Positions 17,718 through 28,323 of a stretch of 64,000 nt of DNA are shown piece by piece. The stretch lies in assembly GCA_016713105.1 (NCBI GenBank), contig JADJPS010000003.1, positions 1 through 64,000 on the forward strand, given 5' to 3'. The DNA is from Devosia sp. (lineage in GTDB: Bacteria; Pseudomonadota; Alphaproteobacteria; Rhizobiales; Devosiaceae). Both the position numbers and the translations under genes were made by a program. The first letter of the stretch is position 1, and the number at the start of each line of letters is the position of its first letter. A model generated the notes under the pieces. The model saw only the letters and a program-made list of their open reading frames with translations. It did no database searches and was not told the DNA's origin.

Positions 17718-18872
17718 CTACGGCATCGCACGCTTCAGCCGTCCTCGCACGTGGCGAACCGCGGCCATGATGCGAGGACTTGCCTTAAGCCACTGCCTCA
17801 GGCGCTGCCAGAGGTAGTGGGCGCCGGCGGCGAGATCGCCGACCGGGCTCAGCGGCACGTAGTGATGGCGGACAGGAACCTGCACGTTGCACCAGTGCCG
17901 CTTCTCGTCGGTCAGGCCGGCGCCCATATCGAAGACACGCGTGCCTGTATCGAACACGGTCTGCATGACGCGCAGCAGGCACTGCTTGCCGGGGGAACCA
18001 GACTGGATGGCCGGATCGGCGCTCATCGAGGAGATGAGGCAGAACATCCTGTCGCCAACCACGACGTTGTAGCGCACCGCGACAATCTCGCCGTCGAGAC
18101 GCAGGATGTGCAGCACCACGTCCGTCCCCGACCCGGTCGCGGCGAGGGAAGCGTAGAACGGCCGGATACCGGGACATTCGAATGGATTGTCGATACCCAT
18201 GTCGCGGAAGCGGGACGCGCGCTGCGCGAACATCGTCTCGAGCACGGCCTGCGCCACCGGACCGTTGCGCTGCTCCTCGAAACCAACCTCGCCCATCGCG
18301 GCGAGGCGATCGCCCTGCTGCCGGTCGTGCTTGCGACGCGACTTGTTACGCTGCAAGCGGTCCGCGGCATCGAAGCTCTCGAACTCGGCCCGATAGAGCG
18401 TCTCCGCGGCCACGCTCTGGCCCAGTTCGGCGAACAGGTCCACGCCGTCGTGCAGCAGCGTCGGGATCGACTTGAGATAGACGACATCGACATCGACGAG
18501 GGGCGCGAGCATCGCCGACCAGAGGGCGGCGCGCCCGACCGAGCCCAGTTCGGCGAGAACGGCCGGATCGACCAGCGGCACGTCGCAGCCTACATGCGGT
18601 CCGGCAAAGAAGGAGAGCAGTCGAACGCCATGGGCCCGTCGCCGCAGCAGCGGCAAGAGCGCCACCGGAAAGCCGTTGCGCTCCGCGACGACATAGTACT
18701 GGTCCGTCGGCGCGACGCCAAGCGCCGCCACCCAGGACGCGATGAAGGCCCGGCTCTGGGCGGGAGACTGGGCAGGTGCCCGCGCCGCCAGCGCGTCCCA
18801 GGCGGCCGCCACGGCCTCGAGATCGTGGACGAGCCGAACCGCGACGGCGCTGGAGGCTCGCGAAGCGGGCAT
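17718..18872 (-). CDS. GNAT/BioF2-like acyltransferase (CelD-type)
   Basis: About 384 residues. The layout (RLVHDLEAVAAAWDALAARA, then PLLRRR and FFAGPHVGCDVPLVDP, then the C-terminal acetyltransferase half with VRYNVVVGDRMFCLISS, SPGKQCLLRVMQ and FDMGAGLTDEKRHWC) is that of the large GNAT-like proteins named for cellulose synthesis protein CelD. These are usually in surface-polysaccharide clusters. An in-frame start at 18959 would add 29 poorly conserved residues. Converges with radC. Confidence 0.75.
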   Translation of the reverse strand: MPASRASSAVAVRLVHDLEAVAAAWDALAARAPAQSPAQSRAFIASWVAALGVAPTDQYYVVAERNGFPVALLPLLRRRAHGVRLLSFFAGPHVGCDVPLVDPAVLAELGSVGRAALWSAMLAPLVDVDVVYLKSIPTLLHDGVDLFAELGQSVAAETLYRAEFESFDAADRLQRNKSRRKHDRQQGDRLAAMGEVGFEEQRNGPVAQAVLETMFAQRASRFRDMGIDNPFECPGIRPFYASLAATGSGTDVVLHILRLDGEIVAVRYNVVVGDRMFCLISSMSADPAIQSGSPGKQCLLRVMQTVFDTGTRVFDMGAGLTDEKRHWCNVQVPVRHHYVPLSPVGDLAAGAHYLWQRLRQWLKASPRIMAAVRHVRGRLKRAMP

Positions 18873-19030
18873 TGCCGCGGTTGAGCTGGCTAGGACAAGC
18901 GTCGCCAAGGTTGCACCGTCCTCCAATCGAAGCGTGCGGGCAGTGTCGCCGCACCGCATGAATCGGCTGTTGACATCGGCGTGATGCGCGCCCGCGACGG
19001 CGGAATTCGGCGCCGAGGGTTAAGCGGGGC

Positions 19031-19768
19031 TTACCCGATGGTCTGCAGAACCGGGAATGTCTCCTGGAACCAGTAGGCGATGCGCGTGAACTGACCGGTG
19101 AGGAAAAGCACTCCGGTCAGGACAAGCAGCCCGCCCATCACCTTCTCCACCGTCCCCAGGTGCTTCTTGAACCCCGAAAAGAAGGACAGGAACGGCCCGA
19201 TAGCAATGCCAGCGAGCAGGAACGGCACACCCAGGCCGAGCGAGTAGATGGCGAGCAAGGCGGCGCCGTCGAGCGCGGTTTCCCGCGTCGAGGCGACCGC
19301 AAGGATCGAGCCCAGAACCGGGCCGATGCACGGGGTCCAGCCGATGGCGAAGGCAAGACCGAGCAGGAACCCGCCGACCGGCCCACTGGCAGCGCCCGGC
19401 CCCTGGTGCCGCAGTTGCCGGTCGAGCAGGCCGATGCGGTAGAGGCCGATGAAATGCAGGCCCATGGCAATGATGAAGATACCGGCAATCGGGGTGAGAA
19501 TCGGCAGGGCCTGCCGGAAGGCCTGCCCGAGTGCCGTAGCGGTGATGCCGAACAGGATGAAGACGATCGAGAAGCCGGCAATGAAGAAGAGCGAGGTGAA
19601 GACGCTCTTCCGCCACAGGGCCCCGGCGCTGGCGCCGTCGGCACGCAACTGGTCGAAGCTCGCGCCGCTCATGTAGGTCAGATAGGGCGGCACCAGAGGC
19701 AACACGCAAGGACTGAGGAAGCTCAGAACCCCGGCCCCGAACACCAAGCCCAAGGAAAACCCGTCCAT
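19031..19768 (-). CDS. ccdA: CcdA-type cytochrome c biogenesis / thiol-disulfide transporter
   Basis: 245 residues with six membrane segments. The two redox cysteines that carry electrons from thioredoxin across the membrane lie in LSFLSPCVLPLVPPYLTYMSG (residue about 20) and IGWTPCIGPVLGSIL. Length and topology match CcdA, the short DsbD-like form. No cytochrome c maturation genes lie nearby. Its partner oxidoreductase is not in the window. Confidence 0.9.
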   Translation of the reverse strand: MDGFSLGLVFGAGVLSFLSPCVLPLVPPYLTYMSGASFDQLRADGASAGALWRKSVFTSLFFIAGFSIVFILFGITATALGQAFRQALPILTPIAGIFIIAMGLHFIGLYRIGLLDRQLRHQGPGAASGPVGGFLLGLAFAIGWTPCIGPVLGSILAVASTRETALDGAALLAIYSLGLGVPFLLAGIAIGPFLSFFSGFKKHLGTVEKVMGGLLVLTGVLFLTGQFTRIAYWFQETFPVLQTIG

Positions 19769-19963
19769 ATGGCGCCTCCGGTAGACGGCGCCTGTCATAC
19801 CGGCTCCGCCGGGCAAAGCAATGCGACAGGGACGCGCTCGCCACCTTGTGACAGATCAAGGAAGGCCAGCAGCCGAGATCGCAATCGGAGCGTTGCAGGC
19901 TTGTCCCGCCCACCGATGACCGCTAAGCAGCCCATGACCGTCAGGCTGCCATTGCGAGGCCCC

Positions 19964-20644
19964 ATGTCGTCCCGTCCGATTCGCATCGCCCCATCGATCC
20001 TGAGCGCTGACTTCGCACGGCTCGGCGAAGAAATCCGCGCCATCGACCTGGGCGGTGCCGAGGTGATCCACGTCGATGTGATGGATGGGCACTTCGTACC
20101 CAACATCAGCATCGGACCGCTTATCGTCTCGGCCATCCGGCCGGTGACCGCCAAGCACATCGACGTGCACCTGATGATCGCCCCGGCCGATCCCTATATC
20201 CCCGCCTTCGCCAGGGCCGGCGCAGACACGATCACCGTGCACGCCGAAGCGGGACCGCACCTGCACCGTTCGCTCCAGGCGATCCGGGCGGAAGGCAAAC
20301 GGGCGGGGGTGGCCATCAACCCCGCGACGCCGGTTTCCGTCCTCGAGCACGTCATCGGCGATATCGACCTGATCCTGGTGATGAGCGTCAATCCGGGCTT
20401 CGGCGGGCAGAACTTCATCCCCGAGAGCCTCGACAAGATCCGCCGGGCCCGGGCGCTGATCGGCGGCCGTCCGATCGACCTCGAAGTGGATGGCGGGGTC
20501 ACCACCCAGAACATCCGCGAACTGGCACTGGCCGGCGCAGATCTCTTCGTTGCCGGCACCTCGGTGTTCAAGGGCAACGACCCCAGCACCTATGCCGGCC
20601 GCATCGCCGCCCTCAGAAACGCCGCCTCGACCGTCACCGCGTAA
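19964..20644 (+). CDS. rpe: Ribulose-phosphate 3-epimerase
   Basis: 226 residues, a TIM barrel interconverting ribulose 5-phosphate and xylulose 5-phosphate. Signatures: IAPSILSADFARL at the start, HVDVMDGHFVPNIS, DVHLMI, NPGFGGQNFIP and EVDGGV near the end, together giving the metal-binding His and Asp residues. It is followed 34 bp later by purB, a common linkage in this group. Confidence 0.96.
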   Translation: MSSRPIRIAPSILSADFARLGEEIRAIDLGGAEVIHVDVMDGHFVPNISIGPLIVSAIRPVTAKHIDVHLMIAPADPYIPAFARAGADTITVHAEAGPHLHRSLQAIRAEGKRAGVAINPATPVSVLEHVIGDIDLILVMSVNPGFGGQNFIPESLDKIRRARALIGGRPIDLEVDGGVTTQNIRELALAGADLFVAGTSVFKGNDPSTYAGRIAALRNAASTVTA

Positions 20645-20678
20645 CCGAACCGTTACGCGAACAGAAAGCCGCAAGCCG

Positions 20679-22000
<1,322 letters not shown>

Positions 22001-22092
22001 CCGAACCGCGATAGCGGGCGCCTGCGACGCTCCCGGCGACGCCACGTGCCTGAAGACGGCCCTGCCCTGCCGGATGGCTGCCCGGGCGGCGG

Positions 22093-22323
22093 CTACTGCT
22101 GGCGCCGCTCCTCGTAATCGGTCATCGTCTTGCCGCAGAGTTCCTCGCAGGGGATGCCGTCATTGTCGCCGTCGCGTTTGTGGTGACCACACTGGCGGAA
22201 GTAGAAATCGGCTTCGGCGCAACTGCGCATGGCCTTGCAGGTCGGCTCGCGATTGCACGATTGTGCCGAAACGGGCACGACGTTGAGCAGGAGCAGCAAC
22301 AGGGCTGCGCATACGGTTTTCAT
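22093..22323 (-). CDS. Secreted excalibur-domain protein
   Basis: 76 residues. A signal peptide (VCAALLLLLLNVVPVSAQ) leads to a small Cys-rich domain, CNREPTCKAMRSCAEADFYF then GDGDNDGIPCEELC, which is the excalibur calcium-binding motif DxDxDGxxCE. Exported proteins with this domain are often linked to extracellular nucleases, but here it stands alone. Its start codon lies only 13 bp from the divergent hydrolase start. Confidence 0.85.
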   Translation of the reverse strand: MKTVCAALLLLLLNVVPVSAQSCNREPTCKAMRSCAEADFYFRQCGHHKRDGDNDGIPCEELCGKTMTDYEERRQQ

Positions 22324-22336
22324 CGGTGGCACGATA

Positions 22337-22884
22337 ATGAAGATCAGCGAGGTGGACATCCTGATCCTTCCCGGATTGGGAAACTCCGGACCGGGACACT
22401 GGCAGCGGCGCTGGGCCGAACGCTTCTCGACCGGGCGCGTGGTCGAACAGGACGACTGGGACAACCCGGACCTGCGCGACTGGACCGCTAGCATCGTTGA
22501 GGCCGTCGAGGCCGCCGACCAGCCCGTGGTGCTGGTGGCGCACTCGCTGGCGGTGTCGGCGCTGGTGCATGCGGCGGCGCGGCTGCCGCAGGGCAAGGTC
22601 CGGGGCGCCTTTCTCGTCTCGCCACCCGACCACGAGGGAGCGCCGGTCCCGCGGGCGGCGGCGAGCTTCGGCAATGTGCCGCTCGATCCCCTGCCCTTCC
22701 CATCACTGCTGGTCGCCTCGACCAACGATCCGTTGGTCAGCCCGCGCCGTGCCGCAGACATGGCGACGGGATGGGGTTCCGAGCTTCATTTCGCGGGCGA
22801 GGCCGGCCACATCAACGTCGCCCCCGGCCACGGTCCTGGCCGGAGGGGCTGCTGATGTTCACCCGGCTGATGCAGCGGATCTGA
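22337..22884 (+). CDS. RBBP9/YdeN-family alpha/beta hydrolase, frameshifted at C-terminus
   Basis: Starts MKISEVDILILPGLGNSGPG. The nucleophile elbow is VLVAHSLAVSALVH (Ser), and the late catalytic His lies in GEAGHINVA. Near 22835 a C is missing (GGTCCTGG for GGTCCCTGG); in the corrected frame the tail reads GPWPEGLLMFTRLMQRI and stops at 22884, about 182 residues, the family's normal size. Without the correction it ends early at GRRGC. Substrate unknown. Confidence 0.8.
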
Positions 22885-22888
22885 GGGC

Positions 22889-23212
22889 TCAGCCCTCGGT
22901 GAGGATCTGCTCGCGGGCGACGGCGACGAGTTCGGCCATCTTGTTGCGAATCATGTCGTCGGAGACCGGGGCGCCCTTGGCCTTGATGTCGGACGAGATC
23001 TTGCGGAACACGTCCTCGTCGCCGGCTTCCTCGAAATCGGCCGCCACCACCTCGGCCGCGTAGGCGCGCGCGTGCTCCTCGCTCAGCCCCATGTGCTCGG
23101 CAGCCCACAGGCCCAGCAGCTTGTTGCGGCGGGCCTCGGCCCGGAACCGCAACTCCGAGTCATGGGCGAACTTGGCTTCCTGGCCCTTTTCGCGATCGTC
23201 GAATGCCGACAT
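22889..23212 (-). CDS. DUF1476 protein, zeta-type F1-ATPase inhibitor
   Basis: 107 residues, nearly all helical. The N-terminus MSAFDDREKGQEAKFAHD is the conserved inhibitory segment of the alphaproteobacterial zeta subunit, which blocks ATP hydrolysis by F1-ATPase. The four-helix body follows (RRNKLLGLWAAEHMGLSEE, YAAEVVAADFEEAGDEDVFRK). It is a lineage marker for alphaproteobacteria. It lies 261 bp from the divergent purC gene, and this adjacency also occurs in other alphaproteobacteria to my knowledge. Confidence 0.9.
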   Translation of the reverse strand: MSAFDDREKGQEAKFAHDSELRFRAEARRNKLLGLWAAEHMGLSEEHARAYAAEVVAADFEEAGDEDVFRKISSDIKAKGAPVSDDMIRNKMAELVAVAREQILTEG

Positions 23213-23473
23213 TGTGCTCTCCGCGTCTGTTGCCCGCTGGCGGGCGCCCTCGTTGCGTTGCACATAGGATGTAAAGGGAGGCAAATCAACGGCCTCCCCG
23301 GCGCGTCAAAAGGTCAACGCAATCAAGGATTGCGGCGCAGCGGGGCGGGCACCTGCCGCCCCGGGGCAGACCCGGCGGCTCCGCCGGTCGGCGAAAGGAC
23401 TTGCATAACCCGCCGCTTGTGGCGCATGAACGCCGCAATTCCCCACCCCATTCGAGCACATGGCAGATCGCAT

Positions 23474-24238
23474 ATGAACCGTCGCCGGAAGATTTATGAC
23501 GGCAAGGCCAAGACCCTGTACGAAGGGCCGGAGCCCGGCACGCTGATCCAGTACTTCAAGGACGACGCCACCGCCGGCAACGGCGCCAAGCACGAGATTC
23601 TCGACGGCAAGGGCGTCCTCAACAACCGCATTTCCGAGTTCGTTTTCACCAAGCTGAACACGCTCGGCATTCCGACGCACTTCATTCGCCGGCTGAACAT
23701 GCGCGAGCAGCTGATCAAGGAAGTCGAGATCATCCCGCTCGAGGTGGTGGTCCGCAATGTCGCGGCCGGTTCGCTGGTGAAGCGCCTCGGGCTCGAGCCG
23801 GGCACGCAGCTGCCGCGGCCGATCATCGAGTTCTACTACAAGGACGACGCGCTCGACGACCCGATGGTCTCGGAGGAGCACATCACCGCCTTCGGCTGGG
23901 CGACGCCGCAGGAACTCGACGACATCATGGCGCTCGCCATCCGCGTCAACGACTTCCTCACCGGCCTGTTCATGGGCGTCGGCATCCAGCTGGTCGACTT
24001 CAAGATCGAGTGCGGCCGGCTCTACGAGGGCGACCTGATGCGCATCGTGCTGGCCGACGAGATCAGCCCGGACAATTGCCGGCTGTGGGACATCAAGACC
24101 CGCAACAAGCTCGACAAGGACCGTTTCCGCGAGAACCTCGGCGGCCTCGTCGACGCCTATCGCGAAGTGGCACAGCGGCTCGGCATTCTTGTGGAAACCG
24201 ACAACGCGTTGACCACCGGGCCGCGACTCGTGCAATGA
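23474..24238 (+). CDS. purC: Phosphoribosylaminoimidazole-succinocarboxamide synthase
   Basis: 254 residues, standard length. It joins aspartate to CAIR using ATP. Signatures: KIYDGKAKTLYEG nucleotide-binding start, FKDDATAGNGAK, EVVVRNVAAGSLVKRLG, and the late LVDFKIECGR and LADEISPDNCRLWD. The start at ATG 23474 gives the usual N-terminus. A GC hairpin and then purS follow on the same strand. Confidence 0.97.
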   Translation: MNRRRKIYDGKAKTLYEGPEPGTLIQYFKDDATAGNGAKHEILDGKGVLNNRISEFVFTKLNTLGIPTHFIRRLNMREQLIKEVEIIPLEVVVRNVAAGSLVKRLGLEPGTQLPRPIIEFYYKDDALDDPMVSEEHITAFGWATPQELDDIMALAIRVNDFLTGLFMGVGIQLVDFKIECGRLYEGDLMRIVLADEISPDNCRLWDIKTRNKLDKDRFRENLGGLVDAYREVAQRLGILVETDNALTTGPRLVQ

Positions 24239-24244
24239 GCCTTC

Positions 24245-24265
24245 GGCGGGGCCGGCAGCCCCGCC
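24245..24265 (+). terminator. GC hairpin with short T-tail between purC and purS
   Basis: GGCGGGGC, 5-base loop, GCCCCGCC: an 8-bp perfect stem followed by TCTTTC, 6 bp after the purC stop and 16 bp before purS. It may end part of the transcript or protect it; purS has no other evident promoter. Confidence 0.5.
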
Positions 24266-24281
24266 TCTTTCGGGAAGTTCG

Positions 24282-24524
24282 ATGAAGGCGCGCGTTACCG
24301 TCACGCTCAAGTCCGGGGTGCTCGATCCCCAGGGGCAGGCCATCCAGGGCTCACTCCGGAGTCTCGGCTTTGCCGGGGTCGGCGCAGTGCGGCAGGGCAA
24401 GGTGTTCGACCTCGACCTCGGCGGTGCCGAGGCGACGCAGGCCGAAGCCGAGGTGCGCGCGATGTGCGAGAAGCTGCTCGCCAATACCGTCATCGAGAAC
24501 TATTCGATCGAAATCACGCCTTAA
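24282..24524 (+). CDS. purS: PurS, phosphoribosylformylglycinamidine synthase subunit
   Basis: 80 residues. Begins MKARVTVTLKSGVLDPQGQA, the PurS signature, with SLGFAGVGAVRQGKVFDLD in the middle. PurS, PurQ and small PurL together convert FGAR to FGAM, with PurS bridging the other two. Normally purS, purQ and purL adjoin; here purQ lies 3.8 kb downstream beyond two glycosyltransferases and an acyltransferase. Confidence 0.96.
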   Translation: MKARVTVTLKSGVLDPQGQAIQGSLRSLGFAGVGAVRQGKVFDLDLGGAEATQAEAEVRAMCEKLLANTVIENYSIEITP

Positions 24525-24587
24525 CACTCACGGGATATGGTGCGGCCGGCTCGCGTAACTGAGCCTGCACCAGTAAAGACCACTCCG

Positions 24588-24671
24588 ATGCTCAAGACGT
24601 TCTCGCTTTCCGTCGCCTTCTTCGTTGCGATCGGCCTGCTGTTCGCGGCCTACGCCTCGGTCCCGGTCTGA
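24588..24671 (+). CDS. Possible 27-residue membrane peptide
   Basis: A short frame MLKTFSLSVAFFVAIGLLF then AAYASVPV has a basic start and one hydrophobic span, as in small membrane proteins. It lies alone between purS and the MGT gene, with no clear ribosome site. Could be chance. Confidence 0.3.
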   Translation: MLKTFSLSVAFFVAIGLLFAAYASVPV

Positions 24672-24784
24672 ACCGCCTCCCGCCTCTTCAACGCCACTGT
24701 TGAGAGTCGACCCGAAGCTTCGGTTCCGGGGATGACAACACGCGACCGCGCGGCGTAGGGTCACGCCGTTCGGCCGGGGGGCTC

Positions 24785-25987
24785 ATGAAGAAGATCGTCG
24801 TCCTCAGCATGCCTGCCTATGGGCACCTGTTGCCCATGCTCGGCCCGATCGCCGAGCTGGTGCGGCGCGGCAACGAGGTCGTGGCCTACAGCTCCCCCGA
24901 GTTCGAAACGCTGATCCGCGCCACCGGAGCGGGGTTCGTCGCCTATCCGCGCGCACTCGATGCGATGGATTTCGCGCAGACGCTGAAGACCGGCAACCTG
25001 ATCGCTGCCTTCGAGAAGCTCCTTGGCGCGACGCCGATCCTCGCCGATTTCGTGCTGCAGCGCCTGCCGGGCGAACGCCCCGACGTGGTGGTGTTCGATT
25101 CCTCTGCCTTCTGGGGCTATATCGCGGTCCGCAAGCTCAGGCTGCCGAACGTCTCGGACTCGCCGATCTTCGCATTCGAGCTGATGCGCAACCTGGTCAG
25201 CTGGCGCGAGCTGTGGGGACACACCAGGAACTTCGTACCGCGCATGTTCCGGCTGGCGGTGCTGGTCAGCCGGCTGTTCCGCTTCGGGATCGGCAACCTG
25301 CCTCATGCCACGCCCATGGTGCCGCTGCGCGGCGAGCGCACCATCATGCTGACCAGCCGGGAACTGCATCCGAAAACGAACCTCGTCAACGACCCGAGCT
25401 TCGTGTTCTCCGGTGCCTCGATCGACGCGCGGACGCGACCGGACCCGTTCGACTTCGCGCGCCTCGACGGGCGTCCGCTGATCCTGATCTCGATGGGAAC
25501 CGTGCAGTTCCTCAATGACCGGTTCTTCCGGCTGTGCATGGACACCTTCGCCGACTACCCGGCACAGTTCCTGCTCGCGGCGGGCCCCGGCAGCGACGTC
25601 AACCGGTTCGGGCCGGTCCCGGACAACTTCATCGTGCAGCAGACATTTCCGCAAATGCCGGTGCTCGAGCGCGCGGCGCTGTTCATCACCCATTGCGGGC
25701 TGGGGAGCGTGCACGAGACGCTGTGGAACGGCGTGCCGTTCGTGGCCGTGCCGCAGCATTTCGAGCAGTTGCGCAACGCGCTTGCGGCGGAGCGGCACGG
25801 CGCCGGCATCATCCTCGATGACGAGTGTTTCGGCCGGCGGATCGAAGGCCCGCAGTTGAGGGCCACCGTAGACAAAGTGCTGGCGGACCCGGCCTATCGG
25901 CAGAATGCGGTGCGTATCGGGGAGACCCTCAAGTCGGCCGGCGGCTACCGGAAGGTCGCCGACGTGATCGAATCGATGGCGCGCTGA
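24785..25987 (+). CDS. Family 1 (MGT/UGT-like) glycosyltransferase
   Basis: 400 residues, GT-B fold. The N-terminus KIVVLSMPAYGHLLPMLGP is the acceptor-domain start of macrolide/flavonoid-type transferases. The C-terminal donor-binding signature is FITHCGLGSVHETLWNGVPF with VPQHFEQLRNA. These enzymes put a sugar from a nucleotide sugar on small molecules or lipids. The acceptor is unknown. The gene lies between purS and purQ with no link to purine synthesis. Confidence 0.88.
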   Translation: MKKIVVLSMPAYGHLLPMLGPIAELVRRGNEVVAYSSPEFETLIRATGAGFVAYPRALDAMDFAQTLKTGNLIAAFEKLLGATPILADFVLQRLPGERPDVVVFDSSAFWGYIAVRKLRLPNVSDSPIFAFELMRNLVSWRELWGHTRNFVPRMFRLAVLVSRLFRFGIGNLPHATPMVPLRGERTIMLTSRELHPKTNLVNDPSFVFSGASIDARTRPDPFDFARLDGRPLILISMGTVQFLNDRFFRLCMDTFADYPAQFLLAAGPGSDVNRFGPVPDNFIVQQTFPQMPVLERAALFITHCGLGSVHETLWNGVPFVAVPQHFEQLRNALAAERHGAGIILDDECFGRRIEGPQLRATVDKVLADPAYRQNAVRIGETLKSAGGYRKVADVIESMAR

Positions 25988-26085
25988 CCCACAGGGTTCA
26001 GGCCGCGCTCAACCTCGCGGACGCACTGGTGATATGTGCAGCAGCGGCGGCGGCGCCCTGCGCAGCACGCTCTTTGTCGTTTCGT

Positions 26086-27006
26086 TCAGGCCGAAGGGCG
26101 CAGGTCGGGCGACGCCGCCCGACGGGCCGACAGATCCGCAAGCATCGCTTCGGTTGCGGCCGCACGCGGATCGAGTTCGGCATGCAGTGTCGGCCTGAGC
26201 ATGCCTGAAACGTCCCGCTCGACCAGCGGGCCCAACATGTAGCGGACATATTTCTTGATCGTCGCGCGCGGCGCCAGATAGGCGCCCAGCCGGCCCTGCG
26301 CGAGCCCGAGCGCCTGCACCGCGCGGAACACCGGGCGCCGCCAGACATTGCGGAAGCTGCGGTCGGTGATGTTCTGGCGGACCTCGACGTCGCCGTCCCG
26401 CCCGGATCGCGGGAAGAAGCACAGGTGCAGGTTGCGCAGGTCGCAATCCTGCCAGCTTTCGGTGGCGGCGCGATCGAGCCAGCCGGCAAGGTCGTAGCCG
26501 GGCCGGAGCACCGGTCTGCCGTGCAGGCGCTGGGTGTTTTCGTGCCAGCTTGCGATCAGCGCGAAATTGTAGAGTTTGGTCGCGGCCGCCGCGACCGGGG
26601 TGGTGTAGCCGGTGGCCCTGCCGGCATCGAGGTCGACGCGCGTGGCATGGAGAGAGTGGCCGGAAATGCTCCAGTTGCGCGAATAGGCGCCCGCCATGAG
26701 GCGGGTGCGCAGCCTGCGCAGACCTTCGCGATCGTAGATCTCGTCGCCATCGAGGCCGAAGACCCAGACGTCCCGGCCGATATAGGGCTGCACGAAGGCG
26801 TTGGTGTGCAGCGCGTTGGCCTCGCTTATCACCCTGATCTTCGGATGGCGCGCCGCCAGCGCCGCGATCCGATCGGGCGTCGAGTCGCGGCTGCGGTTGT
26901 CGATGAGCAGCAATTCGTCGCAGAAGTCGATGGCGTTGCCGACCGCCCAGGCGAGGAAATTCTCCTCATCTCGGACGAGCACGATACCGACGATGCGAAT
27001 GGTCAT
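26086..27006 (-). CDS. Family 2 glycosyltransferase
   Basis: 306 residues, GT-A fold, cytosolic. Begins RIVGIVLVRDEENFLAWAVG, with ELLLIDNRSRDSTPDRI for nucleotide binding and the DxD-type metal site VFGLDGDEIYD near residue 90. The C-terminal half holds HGRPVLRPGYDL and a basic stretch, and no membrane segment. Converges with the MGT gene and is divergent from the acyltransferase. Acceptor unknown. Confidence 0.85.
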   Translation of the reverse strand: MTIRIVGIVLVRDEENFLAWAVGNAIDFCDELLLIDNRSRDSTPDRIAALAARHPKIRVISEANALHTNAFVQPYIGRDVWVFGLDGDEIYDREGLRRLRTRLMAGAYSRNWSISGHSLHATRVDLDAGRATGYTTPVAAAATKLYNFALIASWHENTQRLHGRPVLRPGYDLAGWLDRAATESWQDCDLRNLHLCFFPRSGRDGDVEVRQNITDRSFRNVWRRPVFRAVQALGLAQGRLGAYLAPRATIKKYVRYMLGPLVERDVSGMLRPTLHAELDPRAAATEAMLADLSARRAASPDLRPSA

Positions 27007-27154
27007 GGCGATGCCCGGCTGTGGCGCAAGTCGATGAGCCCTAATGGATAAAACCTTAGCTGTTAAGCACGCGGCTTAAGTGTATCTGCAGGCTTGAGGG
27101 GATAACCCGGTGACGCTGCCTTATTGTGGGCGCCGAATTGTCCGGAGCCGCCTG

Positions 27155-28240
27155 ATGTCTGCCAGCACCAACCGCCTCGACTGGGTCGATGCAGCCAAGG
27201 GCCTGTCGATCATCCTCGTCGTCATGATGCACTCCGCATATGGGGTCGGCGAGGACCTCAATGGTACGGGGATCCTGCACTACGTCATCGGCTGGGCCAC
27301 GCCGTTCCGGATGCCGGAGTTCTTCCTGATCTCGGGGCTGTTCCTCAGCCAGGTGATCGCGCGGCCCTGGGGCCTGTTCGCCGATCGGCGGATCGTGCAC
27401 TACCTCTACTTCTATGCCCTGTGGGCGGTGCTGCAGATCGTGTTCAAGGTCGGGCTCGGCACCGGCGACGCGGGCGCCGCCGCCGGCCAGATGCTCGCGG
27501 CGATCGTCGAGCCGTACGGCGTGTTGTGGTTCATCTACATGCTGGCGGTGTACTCGCTTGCCGCCAAGCTGCTCTACACACTGAAGGTGCCGCACTGGGC
27601 AGCGTTCGCGGGCGCCGCGGCACTGCAGATCTTCCCGGTCGATACCGGCATCTACACCCTCGACCATTTCGCCGCCTACTTCGTCTACTTCTACGCCGGC
27701 TATGCCTTCGCGGCGCTGGTATTCCGGGTGGTGGCGTGGGCACAGCGCAATGCCATGCTGGCCGGCTTCGGTCTCCTCGGGTTCTCCGTGCTCTTGGGAT
27801 TGCTGGTCTTCGGGGGCGATTCCGAGTTGCATCCTCGCGGCATCACCATGGGCTACGCCGCCCTGCCGGTGCTGCACCTGGCCCTGGGCTTCGCCGGATC
27901 GCTGGCGGTGTGCGTTGCCGCCGGCCTCCTGGTGCGGCTGCCGCTGATGGGCTGGCTGCGCTGGCTCGGCGAGCACTCGATCGTGGTCTACCTGAGCTTC
28001 TCGATCCCGATGGCGGCGAGCCGCACCATCATCCTCAAGACCGGCCTCGTCACCGATACCAGCACGGTCAGCATCATCGTCATGGCCGTCGCCCTGGTGT
28101 CGCCGCTGATCCTTTACTGGCTGATCCAGCGCACCGGCTGGGGCCGCTTCCTGTTCGAGCGGCCCTCCTGGGCACACCTGCCCGGCACTCCGGGCAGCCG
28201 CAGTGCCGCGCGGCAGGCGGCGATCCAGCCGGCAGAGTGA
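27155..28240 (+). CDS. Acyltransferase family 3 membrane protein
   Basis: 361 residues and about ten membrane segments. N-terminal RLDWVDAAKGLSIILVVMMH contains the family's essential histidine; FRMPEFFLISGLFL follows, and the middle LYFYALWAVLQIVF matches the OafA/YrhL group. These enzymes O-acylate surface sugars. Its location beside two glycosyltransferases suggests glycan or glycolipid decoration. A perfect hairpin terminator follows. Confidence 0.85.
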   Translation: MSASTNRLDWVDAAKGLSIILVVMMHSAYGVGEDLNGTGILHYVIGWATPFRMPEFFLISGLFLSQVIARPWGLFADRRIVHYLYFYALWAVLQIVFKVGLGTGDAGAAAGQMLAAIVEPYGVLWFIYMLAVYSLAAKLLYTLKVPHWAAFAGAAALQIFPVDTGIYTLDHFAAYFVYFYAGYAFAALVFRVVAWAQRNAMLAGFGLLGFSVLLGLLVFGGDSELHPRGITMGYAALPVLHLALGFAGSLAVCVAAGLLVRLPLMGWLRWLGEHSIVVYLSFSIPMAASRTIILKTGLVTDTSTVSIIVMAVALVSPLILYWLIQRTGWGRFLFERPSWAHLPGTPGSRSAARQAAIQPAE

Positions 28241-28246
28241 AATGCG

Positions 28247-28268
28247 GGGCGGAACACCAGTTCCGCCC
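28247..28268 (+). terminator. Terminator after the acyltransferase gene
   Basis: GGGCGGAAC, loop ACCA, GTTCCGCCC: a 9-bp perfect stem, then TTGCCTTTT. It separates the acyltransferase from purQ, 56 bp downstream. Confidence 0.7.
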
Positions 28269-28323
28269 TTGCCTTTTCGGGCGGGACTCACCAAAGGATC
28301 GGCACCCCAGTGAGGAGTCGCCG

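Noticed and set aside
27063..27079. Paired TTAA sequences between GT2 and acyltransferase as a CtrA site
   Set aside because: Spacing is 9 bp, not 7.
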